A stretch of 64,000 bases of DNA, taken from Synergistaceae bacterium. GTDB taxonomy: Bacteria; Synergistota; Synergistia; Synergistales; Aminithiophilaceae. The notes under the pieces were generated by a model that saw nothing but the letters and a program-made list of their open reading frames with translations, was not told the origin of the DNA and searched no databases. The stretch is from NCBI GenBank assembly GCA_016756725.1, contig JAESII010000004.1:661482-725481 (forward strand). The letters are read 5' to 3'. This document shows positions 7,713-16,588 of this stretch, piece after piece; position 1 is the stretch's first letter; each line of letters starts with the position of its first letter. A program made the position numbers and the translations under genes.

Positions 7713-9434
7713 ATGAACGTATGCCGAGCGATACTGGCGATGCTCGACGATTATGACGTGACCGACGTCTTCGGCCTGCCCGGAGAGACGACGCTGGCCC
7801 TTTACCGGGAATGGCTTGCCTGCGGCGGGCCGGCCTATCATCTGTGCCGCGACGAGAGGAGCGCCGTTTTCATGGCCGACGGCTATGCCAAGGCCACGGG
7901 AAAGGTGGGGGTCTGCGAAGGGCCCAGCGTGGGGGCGACTCACATGGTCCCGGGCGTGATTGAGGCCTTCAAGGGGTGTACGCCTCTTGTCGTCCTCACT
8001 TCCGATGTGCCCCTGGCGGCGGAGAAGAAGAACATGCTCACCGGCTTCGACCAGAAGGCCCTTTTCGAGGGAATCTGCAAGGAGAGCCTGACCGCCCACG
8101 AGGCTGGCGAGGTGCCCCACCTCCTGCGTCGGGCCTTTCGCGTGGCCTCGACGGGCCGTCCCGGCCCGGTCCATCTCCGTCTCCCCTCGGACGTGCTCGA
8201 AGGGGAGCTCGATGACGCCCAGGTCTGGAGCCAGCCCCGTTTCGGTTCCGTCCCCTCCTGTCCCTTCCGCCCCGATGACGCTTCCCTGGCCGAAGCCGCT
8301 TCGCTCCTTGAAGGGGCCCGTTATCCCCTCATGATCTGTGGCCAGGGGGCCCTGGCCTCCCGGGCCTGGAAGGAGGTCGCCCTTCTTGCCGAGGCTCTGG
8401 CCATGCCCGTGGGGACGACGATCAACGGCAAGGGGATCCTGGCCGAGACGCACCCCCTGTCGATCGGCGTCATCGGTGCCCGGGGGGGGCGGGAGTGGGC
8501 CAACCGCTTTGTCGCCGAGGCCGATGTCATCCTCTTCGTCGGGTCCAGCACCGATTCGGCGGGGACGGCGGGATGGACCCTCCCCTCGCCCCGGTCGGGC
8601 CAGCGTTTCATCCAGATCGATGCCGCTGCGGAGGAGTTGGGCGGCAACTACGATGCCCTCCCCCTCTTCGGCGATGCCGCCCTCACCCTGGCGGCGCTCC
8701 TTGAGGCCCTTGACGGGGCGGTCCCGCCCGAAAGGGGCGACTGGGTCGCTTCCATCGCCCAAGGCTGGAGGAACCAGGAGGCGAGAATCGGCGCCTGGGA
8801 GACCCGATCCGGCTGCGCCCTCTCGTCGCTGGCCGTCGTCCGGGCTCTGGCCGAGCTGCCGGAGGAGACCTTCTTCGCCGTCGACCCCGGCCTTTCGGCC
8901 GTCTATTCGGCGGCCTTCCTGAGGCTGGCCAAGGCGGGACGATTTCTGGCCTACAACTTCGCCATGGGCGCTCTGGGCTACGCCATCCCGGCGGCCCTGG
9001 GCGCCCGGTTCGGTGTCCCCTCGTCCCGGCCCGTCGTGGCCCTCGTCGGCGACGGCAGCTTCGGCTTCGCCGCCGGCGAGCTGGAGACGGCGGCCCGCCT
9101 GGGGACGCAGGTGCTGTTCATCGTCTTCGACAATAAGGCTTTCGGCTGGATCAGGGGGACCGAATTCGTCCAGACCGGGAAGGATCTGGAGCCGGCCTTC
9201 GATGGCTTCACCTCTTTCAGGTCCATCGACTATGTCAAGATCGCCGAGGGTTTCGGCCTTCAGGCCTGGCGGGCCGAAAAGGCCTCGGACCTGAAGGAGC
9301 TTCTCCGGCAGGCCCTTGCCGTCCCGGGCCCCACTCTTCTGGCCGTCCCCGTCGAGGTCCAGGATCATCTTCTCCCCCCCGTGCCGGGTTGGGCGGACTG
9401 TGCCCGCAAAAGAGGGATGGAAACGCTCTACTGA
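7713..9434 (+). CDS. Thiamine-diphosphate enzyme, acetolactate-synthase-like
   Basis: 573 residues with the three-domain layout of the IlvB superfamily: N-terminal pyrimidine-binding domain with the catalytic Glu (CRDERSAVFMADGYAKATG, near residue 50), a central domain (about 195-330), and a C-terminal diphosphate-binding domain with GDGSFGFAAGELETA..DNKAFG, the GDG-x(24-27)-N motif. Relatives include acetolactate synthase, sulfoacetaldehyde acetyltransferase, benzoylformate decarboxylase and oxalyl-CoA decarboxylase. No ilvN-type small subunit follows and ilvCD are absent, so branched-chain synthesis is unlikely. Monocistronic, with the shared operator upstream. Probably decarboxylates a 2-oxo acid derived from the TRAP substrate (inference). 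Confidence 0.85.
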   Translation: MNVCRAILAMLDDYDVTDVFGLPGETTLALYREWLACGGPAYHLCRDERSAVFMADGYAKATGKVGVCEGPSVGATHMVPGVIEAFKGCTPLVVLTSDVPLAAEKKNMLTGFDQKALFEGICKESLTAHEAGEVPHLLRRAFRVASTGRPGPVHLRLPSDVLEGELDDAQVWSQPRFGSVPSCPFRPDDASLAEAASLLEGARYPLMICGQGALASRAWKEVALLAEALAMPVGTTINGKGILAETHPLSIGVIGARGGREWANRFVAEADVILFVGSSTDSAGTAGWTLPSPRSGQRFIQIDAAAEELGGNYDALPLFGDAALTLAALLEALDGAVPPERGDWVASIAQGWRNQEARIGAWETRSGCALSSLAVVRALAELPEETFFAVDPGLSAVYSAAFLRLAKAGRFLAYNFAMGALGYAIPAALGARFGVPSSRPVVALVGDGSFGFAAGELETAARLGTQVLFIVFDNKAFGWIRGTEFVQTGKDLEPAFDGFTSFRSIDYVKIAEGFGLQAWRAEKASDLKELLRQALAVPGPTLLAVPVEVQDHLLPPVPGWADCARKRGMETLY

Positions 9435-9451
9435 GCACGGAGCGTCAAAAG

Positions 9452-9481
9452 GGCGGAGCCCCCTGATCAGGGGGCTCCGCC
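9452..9481. terminator. Terminator, 15-bp perfect palindrome
   Basis: GGCGGAGCCCCCTGA and its exact complement meet at 9466/9467 with no spare loop. It lies 17 bases after the TPP-enzyme stop. There is no T tract. Confidence 0.7.
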
Positions 9482-9614
9482 GTGCTGGGCTGTCCTCCGA
9501 AAAGAGGAACCCTCGTCCCATCGAGCTGCCCAGCCCCGAAAGGCCGGAGGTTCTCCTTTTCTTCCCACCAGGGAAAGAGGCTCGCCCCATGGTTGGCAGA
9601 AGCTGGCTTTGTGA

Positions 9615-9684
9615 TTGACACTTCATTGATGGAAGGGTAAACTACCTTCTTGTGACTCTCGGTCATTGAAAAGAACATCGGTCA
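9615..9684 (+). promoter_or_regulatory. Promoter of RND efflux operon with TetR-type operator
   Basis: TTGACA (9615-9620), 17 bases, TAAACT (9638-9643). Eight bases downstream is GTGAC-TCTCG-GTCAT (9652-9666), matching the operator in front of the tetR gene (15891-15905). A further half site TCGGTCA is at 9678-9684. The 9482-9614 stretch upstream shows nothing else. Confidence 0.75.
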
Positions 9685-9807
9685 AATCAAGGAAAGGCGA
9701 GCCCCGTCCTGAAGCATTAGAGGTGGCCTGGTCCCAGCTCCGGGACACCACAGAGACAGAATGGGGCAGTGAAGGCAGTAGCGGAAGAAGGGATGGTGTG
9801 ATTCAAG

Positions 9808-11106
9808 ATGGTCACCGATGAGAAGGACAGGGATCAGGATAATCAGGAACAACCTGGGAAGAGATCGTTCGGCAAGGCCCTTTTGATCGTGTTGCTTCTC
9901 GGAGGGGCCGTCTTTTTCGGCAAAACCTACCTGGAGGGCCGATCGGAAGGGCAGGCCCCGGCGTCTCTCCAGGTGCAGCCGCCCGATCCGGTCGTGACGC
10001 TTTACACGGTCAGGATCGCCGATTTCGCCGTGGCCAAGGAGTATCTCGGCCGCGTCGAGCCGATTCAGTCCGTCGCGATCCGGCCCGAGGTGAGTGGACA
10101 GATCGAGGAGGTCCACTTCAAGGAGGGATCGGCCGTCGCCGAGGGGGATCTCCTCTTCACGATCAACAGCAGGGAGTATCGGGCCACGGTGGCTCTCAGG
10201 AAGGCTGAACTCGCCAAGGCCCAGGCCAATTTAGACCGGGCCCTCAAGTACAACAGCCGGCTCAAGTCCGCCGACACGAGGAGCGTTTCCGCCACCGACC
10301 TGGAGCTTTCCGAGAGCGAGGTTCTTCAGGGCAAGTCGTCCGTCGAACAGGCCAAGGCGGCCCTTCAGCTGGCTCAGATCGATCTGGACCGGTGCCGCAT
10401 CGTGGCTCCCATTTCGGGGCGGGTCGGTCGGGCCCTCTTCACGAAGGGCAACTACGTGACCCCTGCGAGCGGGCCGCTGACGACGATCGTCCAGACCGAT
10501 CCCATCCGGGTCGTCCTCTCCCTTCCCGATAAGGACTATCTCAAGGAGCGTGAGGCCTTCGCCGCCTCGGAGAATGCCGTCTACGAGGCGACGCTCCGCC
10601 TGGCCGACGGCGCGGTCTACCCCGGCAAGGGGAGCCGCGATTTCGAGAGCAACGTGATGGACGAGAAGACGGGGACCCTCCAGGTCGTCCTGCGCTTCGA
10701 CAACGCCGGGGGGGCCCTCGTCCCGGGGGCGATGGTCCGGGTGACGCTGAAGCCGGCCCAGAAGCGCCTGGCCCCCGTCATCCCCGTCGAGGCCGTGCTG
10801 GCCGACGGTGAGGGCGACTATGTCTATGTCGTCGACGGCGAGAACCGGGCCGAACGGCGCTCGATCGGAGGCGGCGAGCTTTCGGGACAACTCCTGTCCG
10901 TCGCCTCCGGTCTCGAGGCGGGAGAGAAGATCGTCCTCAAGGGGCTTCAGGCCCTGCGGCCCGGAATGGCCGTCCAGCCCGTCGCCGACGGCGGCGCTGA
11001 AGCGAGGAAAACGCCGGCCGAGCGGGCCCGCGCGTCGGAGTACGATCTGGACCTGATGCCCCTCTCGGGCGACGAGGGGTGGGCCCCGACGGGAAAGGTG
11101 GAGTAG
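9808..11106 (+). CDS. RND efflux periplasmic adaptor (membrane fusion protein)
   Basis: 432 residues, AcrA/MexA type. A single N-terminal membrane anchor (about residues 20-40, no lipobox Cys) is followed by the barrel-sandwich hybrid halves (IRPEVSGQIEEVHFKEGSAVAEGDLLF near residue 90 and CRIVAPISGRVGRALF near 195) flanking an alpha-helical hairpin (about 115-185), then the beta-barrel and membrane-proximal domain. An Asp/Glu-rich tail ends the protein. It bridges the pump encoded next with the outer-membrane channel. The ATG at 9808 has only a poor ribosome site; nearby upstream ATGs hit stops. Confidence 0.92.
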   Translation: MVTDEKDRDQDNQEQPGKRSFGKALLIVLLLGGAVFFGKTYLEGRSEGQAPASLQVQPPDPVVTLYTVRIADFAVAKEYLGRVEPIQSVAIRPEVSGQIEEVHFKEGSAVAEGDLLFTINSREYRATVALRKAELAKAQANLDRALKYNSRLKSADTRSVSATDLELSESEVLQGKSSVEQAKAALQLAQIDLDRCRIVAPISGRVGRALFTKGNYVTPASGPLTTIVQTDPIRVVLSLPDKDYLKEREAFAASENAVYEATLRLADGAVYPGKGSRDFESNVMDEKTGTLQVVLRFDNAGGALVPGAMVRVTLKPAQKRLAPVIPVEAVLADGEGDYVYVVDGENRAERRSIGGGELSGQLLSVASGLEAGEKIVLKGLQALRPGMAVQPVADGGAEARKTPAERARASEYDLDLMPLSGDEGWAPTGKVE

Positions 11107-11109
11107 TCC

Positions 11110-14100
11110 ATGTTTTCGAAGTTCTTCATCGACCGGCCCCGTTTTGCCATGGTCATCGCCGTCGTGCTGGCCCTGACGGGGGGCATTGCTGCCGTGAACC
11201 TTCCCGTCAAGCAGTACCCCGACGTCGCCCCGCCTCAGATCCAGGTTTCGGCCTCCTATCCCGGCGCTGACGCCGAGACTCTGGCCCGTACGGTGGGGAT
11301 CCCGCTGGAGGAGGCCATCAACGGCGTCGACGACATGATCTACATGAGCTCCACGTCGAGTAACACGGGCTATTATTCGCTGACGATCACCTTTAAGACG
11401 GGCACCGACACGGACATGGCCCTAGTGAAGGTTCAAAACCGTGTCCAGCAGGCCTCGCCCCTTCTGCCGAGCGAGGTGACGGCCCGGGGAATCACGACGG
11501 AGGCCCGCTTTTCCGATATCCTGGGTTTCCTCGCCCTCATCTCCCCCAACGGAACGCACGATGAGCTCTTTCTGAACGATTACGCCTACAACAACGTCAG
11601 CAATGCCCTCAAACGCGTTCCCGGCCTGGGTGGCGTCGAGGTCCTGGGGGCCAAGTACAGCATCCGCGTCTGGCTCGATCCGGAGAGGCTTGCCGCCATC
11701 GGCATGAGCACGGCCGATGTGGCCAGTGCCATCGCCAGCCAGAACCGCCAGGCCTCGCTCGGTTCCGTCGGGGCCGCGCCGAATCGGAAAGACACGCCCC
11801 TTGTCTACACCCTGACCACCGAGGGGCGCCTGGGGAGCGTGAAGCACTTCGAGAACATCGTCCTCAAGGCGACCGACGACGGCGGTCTGGTCAAGCTCAA
11901 AGACGTTTCCCGCATCGAGCTGGGGTCGGAGAACTACACCTTCGAGGCCTCCGTCAACCAGTACCCCTCGGCCATGATGTCCCTTTCCCAGGCGGCCGAC
12001 TCGAACGCCCTCGACGCCATGAGGGCCATCGAGGCCGAGCTGAAGCGGCTGTCGAGGCATCTTCCGGCCGATGCGGAATTCGTCATCGGCTACGATTCGA
12101 CCGACTACGTCAAGGAGACGATCCGCGAGATCCTCTTCACCCTGGGGCTGACCTTCTCGCTCGTCGTCTTCGTCTGCTATGTCTTCCTCCAGAACTGGCG
12201 CGTGACCCTCGTGCCCGTTATGGCCATTCCCATTTCGCTGCTGGCCACCTTCATCGGTCTCATCACGCTGGGCTTCAGCATCAACATCCTGACTCTCTTT
12301 GCCTTCGTCCTCGTCATTGGGACCGTCGTCGACGACGCCATCATCGTCGTCGAACGGGTCCTCTACATCATGGAGAGGGACAGGGTCAACTCCGTCGAGG
12401 CGACGGTACAGGCCATGAAGGATGTGACGGGCCCCATGTCGGCGACGACGCTGGTCTTTCTGGCCATCTTTGTTCCCGTCGCCTTCATGGGCGGCATCAC
12501 GGGCGAGATCTATCGCCAGTTCGCTGTGACCGTCTCCTTCTCCGTCGTCTTCTCCCTCGTCGTGGCCCTGACGTTGAGTCCGGCCATGTGCGCCCACATG
12601 CTCCACGACGTCAGGCCCAAGAGGCGGGGGCCCCTGGCCTGGTTCAACCGTCTCGTCGCCGGTGCCTCCCGCAGCTACGTGGCGGGGTCGATGTGGATCG
12701 CTCGGAGGACGGTGGTGACGGTCGGCTTTTTCGCCGTCGTCATGGCACTGGCCGTGACGATCATGAAGACGACGCCGACGGCCTTCGTCCCTGACGAGGA
12801 CCAGGGTGCGGCTTTCGCCGTCGTCCAGCTTCCCGAAGGGGCTTCCCGAGCCCGCACGGAGGCCGTCATGGACAAAGTCCTCCCCCGGCTCCGGGAGATT
12901 CCCGGCGTCCGGTTCGTCATGAGCATCATCGGCTACAGCATCCTCGGTGACTCGGGCGAGAACGTCGGCTCCGTCATCGTCAGTCTCGATACCTGGTCGG
13001 AGCGGAAGAGTCCCGAAAAGAGCATCGGCAGTATCGTGAGCCAGGTCCGGGCCATTTCGGCCTCCATCCCCGAGGCGACGATCAACATCTTCACGCCCCC
13101 GGCGATCCAGGGGCTCGGTGTGGCCGGCGGCCTGGACGTGAAGTTCCAGGCCACGCTGGACAGCGATCCCCAGAGGCTTGCCCAGGTCCTCGGCGAGTTT
13201 CTGGGCAGAGTGAACCAGGCCCCGGAGTTTCTCTACGCCTTCAGCACCTACACGGCCGACACGCCCCACCTTTTCCTCGATCTCGACCGGGAAAAGGCGG
13301 AACTGCTGGGCGTGCCCGTGAGCCGCGTCTTCAGCACCCTCCAGACCTATTTCGGCACGGCCTACGTCAACGACATCAACATCGGCACGACCGTCAACAA
13401 GGTCATCCTCCAGTCTGACTGGCCCTTCCGTGATCACGCCGACGACATCGGCAACGTCTATGTGAGCAGCGTCACCGGCGCCCACGTGCCGATGCAGAGT
13501 CTCGTGAGCCCCCGGAAGACGCTCGCTCCCAGGGCCGTGAGCCGTTACAACCTCTATCCCAGCGCCTCGGTCATGGCCTTCACGGCCCCGGGCTATTCGA
13601 CAGGGCAGGGGATGGAGGCGCTGACGGAGCTCGCCCGATCCCTCCCCGAGGGGTATGCCATCGAGTGGTCGGGCATGACCCAGCAGGAGCAGGAGGCCGG
13701 CGGCCAGACGGCCGTCATCATCGCCATCGCCGTCCTCTTCGGCTACCTCTTCCTCGTGGCCCAGTACGAGAGCTGGTCTGTCCCCTTGGCGGTCATCCTC
13801 TCCCTGCCCGTGGCCCTTCTGGGGGCTCTCGTCGGCATTTTCGTCATGAAGATCTCCCTCAGCATCTATGCTCAGCTCGGCATTCTCCTGCTGGTGGGCC
13901 TGTCGGCGAAAAACGCCATCCTCATCGTCGAGTTCGCCAAGGAGCAGCACGACGAGAAAAAACTCTCGATCGTCGACGCGGCCGCCGTCGCGGCCTCGGA
14001 GCGGTTCCGCTCCGTCATCATGACGGCCTTCACCTGCGTCGTCGGCATCCTGCCCATGCTTTTCGCCACCGGAGCGGGAGCGGGCAGCCGTCTCCACGTG

Positions 14101-14256
14101 GGGACGACGATGTTTTTCGGCATGTCCATCGCCACCGTTATCGGCATCTTTCTCATCCCCGGCCTCTATGTCCTGCTCCAGAGGGCCCGGGAAAAGTTCA
14201 AGGCCCTGATCGGAGCCCTTCTCTTCGGGAGCCGGAAAGAGGTGGCTGACCGATGA
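11110..14256 (+). CDS. RND efflux pump inner-membrane transporter, AcrB/HAE1 type
   Basis: 1048 residues, full length for the hydrophobe/amphiphile efflux family. Begins [20 protein letters not shown] as expected for AcrB-like pumps, with two large periplasmic loops after TM1 and TM7. TM4 carries the proton-relay pair in [12 protein letters not shown]. The C-terminal half has the usual [16 protein letters not shown] segment. It starts 3 bases after the adaptor stop and overlaps the next gene by 4 bases. Exports drugs, detergents or metabolites; substrate range unknown. Regulated with its neighbours by the TetR encoded at 15956. Confidence 0.95.
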   Translation: MFSKFFIDRPRFAMVIAVVLALTGGIAAVNLPVKQYPDVAPPQIQVSASYPGADAETLARTVGIPLEEAINGVDDMIYMSSTSSNTGYYSLTITFKTGTDTDMALVKVQNRVQQASPLLPSEVTARGITTEARFSDILGFLALISPNGTHDELFLNDYAYNNVSNALKRVPGLGGVEVLGAKYSIRVWLDPERLAAIGMSTADVASAIASQNRQASLGSVGAAPNRKDTPLVYTLTTEGRLGSVKHFENIVLKATDDGGLVKLKDVSRIELGSENYTFEASVNQYPSAMMSLSQAADSNALDAMRAIEAELKRLSRHLPADAEFVIGYDSTDYVKETIREILFTLGLTFSLVVFVCYVFLQNWRVTLVPVMAIPISLLATFIGLITLGFSINILTLFAFVLVIGTVVDDAIIVVERVLYIMERDRVNSVEATVQAMKDVTGPMSATTLVFLAIFVPVAFMGGITGEIYRQFAVTVSFSVVFSLVVALTLSPAMCAHMLHDVRPKRRGPLAWFNRLVAGASRSYVAGSMWIARRTVVTVGFFAVVMALAVTIMKTTPTAFVPDEDQGAAFAVVQLPEGASRARTEAVMDKVLPRLREIPGVRFVMSIIGYSILGDSGENVGSVIVSLDTWSERKSPEKSIGSIVSQVRAISASIPEATINIFTPPAIQGLGVAGGLDVKFQATLDSDPQRLAQVLGEFLGRVNQAPEFLYAFSTYTADTPHLFLDLDREKAELLGVPVSRVFSTLQTYFGTAYVNDINIGTTVNKVILQSDWPFRDHADDIGNVYVSSVTGAHVPMQSLVSPRKTLAPRAVSRYNLYPSASVMAFTAPGYSTGQGMEALTELARSLPEGYAIEWSGMTQQEQEAGGQTAVIIAIAVLFGYLFLVAQYESWSVPLAVILSLPVALLGALVGIFVMKISLSIYAQLGILLLVGLSAKNAILIVEFAKEQHDEKKLSIVDAAAVAASERFRSVIMTAFTCVVGILPMLFATGAGAGSRLHVGTTMFFGMSIATVIGIFLIPGLYVLLQRAREKFKALIGALLFGSRKEVADR

Positions 14257-15818
14257 AAAAAAGGATTCTCCTTCCCCTTCTGCTGGGGCTCATTCTGGGA
14301 GCTCTTCCCGCCTGGGGGGGCGATGCCCCTCTTTCGGCCGACGTCGATCTCGAGGCCGGTGCCTGGACGAAGCTGGCCAGACGCTACCCCTTGCCCTATT
14401 TCGCTTCTCCCGAGGTGCCCCAGGCGCCGACGGCGGACGTGCTGGCCTCCTGGTGGGAGGCTCTCGGAGATCCCATCCTGGCCTCCCTTGTCGAGCTCGC
14501 CCTGGAGCAGAACCGCGACATCCGTTCGGCTCAGGCGAAGTTCGTCGAAGCCCGGGCCGCCCTGGGGATCAGCCGGTCGGCTACCCTGCCCTGGCTTGAC
14601 GGCGGTGCCTCGGCCATGCGCTCGCAGACCGGCGAGGACGGCACCTTCAACGGTCAGCAGGTGGGCCCGGCCGATCACTACCGTCTCGGCATCGACGCCT
14701 CCTGGGAGATCGACTTCTCCGGCGGCCAGGCGCTGAAGATCGAGGCCGCCGCGGCCGATCTCCAGGCCCGGTACGGCGCTCTCCACAGTGCCTGGGTGAC
14801 CCTCTCGTCGGAGGTGGCCCTCAACTACATCTCCCTCAGGACCCTGCAGAAGCAGCTCAAGGTCGCCGAGGGCAACCGGGCCCTCCAGGCCGAGACGGTC
14901 GAGCTCCTTCAATCCCAGTTCGACTCGGGCCTGTCCGACGAACTGGCCTTGAGCCAGGCCCGGTACACGCTGGAGCAGACCGGTTCGTCCATCCCTCCCC
15001 TGCGGGCCTCCATCGAGGCGGCCATGAACCGGATGGCCCTCCTCGTCGGCCAGGTTCCGGGCAGCCTGGAGGCGATGCTCGGCGAGTACCGCCCCCTGCC
15101 CAAGCCGGAGCCCGTCGATCTCGTCGGCATTCCCGCCAACGCCCTCCGTCAGCGGCCCGACCTGTACGCCGCCGAGCGCCTTCTGGCGGCCCAGGTTGCC
15201 CGCAAGGAGGCCTCGCGCAAGGAGTTCCTGCCCAAGCTGACGTTGATCGGCTCCATCGGGCTCGAATCGATCTCCTCGGCCCGTGGGCTCTCGTCTTCCG
15301 ACGGCTTCGGCTTCAGCTTCGGCCCCCAGATCAAATGGCCTCTCTTCCATGGCGGGGCCATCAGGGACAACATCCGCGTTCAGACGGCCCGGGAGGAACA
15401 GGCGCTGGCCGCCTACGAGCAGACCGTCCTCCAGGCCGTGGCCGAAGTGCGCGACGCCCTGACGGCCGAAACGCAGGAGAGGGAGCGCAACCGCTTCCTG
15501 GCGAGGGGCGTAACGGCGGCGAGGACGGCCTACGAAGTGGCCGAAGACCGCTACCTCAACGGGTTGAGCGATTTCAACAACGTCATCAGCGCCCAGAGCG
15601 CCCTCCTCAACCTGGAGGAGCAGCATGCCGTCAGTGAAGGCGAGATGCTGGCCAATCTCGTGCGCCTCTTCAAGGCCCTGGGCGGCGGCTGGGTGCCGCT
15701 GACGGCTGGCGACAGCCGACCCGTCGCCGCCGAATCGCCGCGGACGGACCGGCCCCTTTCCAGCGAGAGCGAGGCCTATCTGGAGCAGCTCCGGAAAGAA
15801 GTCGGCGAGGGACATTGA
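14253..15818 (+). CDS. Outer-membrane efflux channel, OprM/NodT type
   Basis: 521-residue TolC-family outer-membrane factor. It has a signal peptide ([16 protein letters not shown].., cleavage near AWG-GD), then two OEP repeats of long coiled helices (about 80-270 and 290-480). The conserved start [18 protein letters not shown], the [19 protein letters not shown] motif of the second repeat and a late [19 protein letters not shown] identify the NodT/OprM group. No lipobox Cys follows the signal peptide, although many relatives are lipoproteins. ATGA overlap with the pump gene. Completes a tripartite pump. Confidence 0.93.
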   Translation: MKKRILLPLLLGLILGALPAWGGDAPLSADVDLEAGAWTKLARRYPLPYFASPEVPQAPTADVLASWWEALGDPILASLVELALEQNRDIRSAQAKFVEARAALGISRSATLPWLDGGASAMRSQTGEDGTFNGQQVGPADHYRLGIDASWEIDFSGGQALKIEAAAADLQARYGALHSAWVTLSSEVALNYISLRTLQKQLKVAEGNRALQAETVELLQSQFDSGLSDELALSQARYTLEQTGSSIPPLRASIEAAMNRMALLVGQVPGSLEAMLGEYRPLPKPEPVDLVGIPANALRQRPDLYAAERLLAAQVARKEASRKEFLPKLTLIGSIGLESISSARGLSSSDGFGFSFGPQIKWPLFHGGAIRDNIRVQTAREEQALAAYEQTVLQAVAEVRDALTAETQERERNRFLARGVTAARTAYEVAEDRYLNGLSDFNNVISAQSALLNLEEQHAVSEGEMLANLVRLFKALGGGWVPLTAGDSRPVAAESPRTDRPLSSESEAYLEQLRKEVGEGH

Positions 15819-15853
15819 TTTCTCTCTCGTTCTTTTGCCGGGCCTCGTCGTCA

Positions 15854-15905
15854 TTGACAGGGCCGTCCAATATCGGTACACTTTTGATTTATGACTATCG
15901 GTCAT
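15854..15905 (+). promoter_or_regulatory. Promoter and operator of the tetR gene
   Basis: TTGACA (15854-15859), 17 bases, TACACT (15877-15882), eight bases, then ATGAC-TATCG-GTCAT (15891-15905). Spacing and operator sequence mirror the efflux-operon promoter at 9615-9666, pointing to autoregulation and control of the pump. Confidence 0.78.
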
Positions 15906-15955
15906 GATAAAAACCAACAGTCACCACGGGAGATGGCATCGGGGGGGGGGAAACC

Positions 15956-16588
15956 ATGGCAGGCCTGAAGGAAAAGAAGAAGGCCGTCGTCGAGACGATG
16001 ATGCGTGAGTCTCTTTTCGTCGCCGCCAGACGCCTCCTTGAGGAGGAGGGATGGCGGGGGACGACGATGGACCGCCTCGCTCAGGAAGTGGGCATCTCGA
16101 AGGGCACGGTCTACAACTATTTCCGCGACAAACGGGAGATCATCTGGGGCGTCATGGAGCGCAGCACCGAAGAGCTGCGCCGCTTCGTGCGCTCCCTCGA
16201 CCTGCAGGGCGGCGATCCCGCCGGCCTGCTGAGCCTCATCCTCGAAGCGATCTTCGAGGGCCTTTACCGGAATCGGCGCATCATCGCCGCAGCCATCCAG
16301 GCTCACGAGGAGGATGCCTCTCTCCGTGACGACAGGCAGCATGCCCGCTGCGATCCCCTCGGCGAGGTCCGGCAGGCCGTCCGCCTTCTCCTGGTCCGGG
16401 GGAGCGAAGCCGGCCTCTTCCGCCCCGTCGACCCCGTCCTGACTGGGGCTGTCATCCATGCCGTTCTCCTCGGCCTGGCCCGTCAGTTTTCCCTGGGCGT
16501 CCTCGACGTGCCCAGCGATGACTTCGCGTCGTCCGTGAAGGATCTCATCCTTCAGGGGCTTGACGCCAGAGAGGACCGCAACTCATGA
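15956..16588 (+). CDS. TetR-family transcriptional regulator of the efflux operon
   Basis: 210 residues. The N-terminal helix-turn-helix (about 20-65: TTMDRLAQEVGISKGTVYNY) is a classic TetR DNA-binding domain. The helical C-terminal part would bind an inducer, likely a pump substrate. ATG at 15956; a run of ten G residues (15941-15950) sits where the ribosome site should be. It lies downstream of the pump genes with its own promoter carrying the same operator as the pump promoter. The last bases overlap the truncated RND frame that follows. Confidence 0.9.
   Translation: MAGLKEKKKAVVETMMRESLFVAARRLLEEEGWRGTTMDRLAQEVGISKGTVYNYFRDKREIIWGVMERSTEELRRFVRSLDLQGGDPAGLLSLILEAIFEGLYRNRRIIAAAIQAHEEDASLRDDRQHARCDPLGEVRQAVRLLLVRGSEAGLFRPVDPVLTGAVIHAVLLGLARQFSLGVLDVPSDDFASSVKDLILQGLDAREDRNS

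Noticed and set aside
11422-14097. 891-codon frame opposite the RND pump gene
   Set aside because: Full-length AcrB-type protein on the plus strand; the antisense translation has no domain and a skewed Asp/Glu/His composition.
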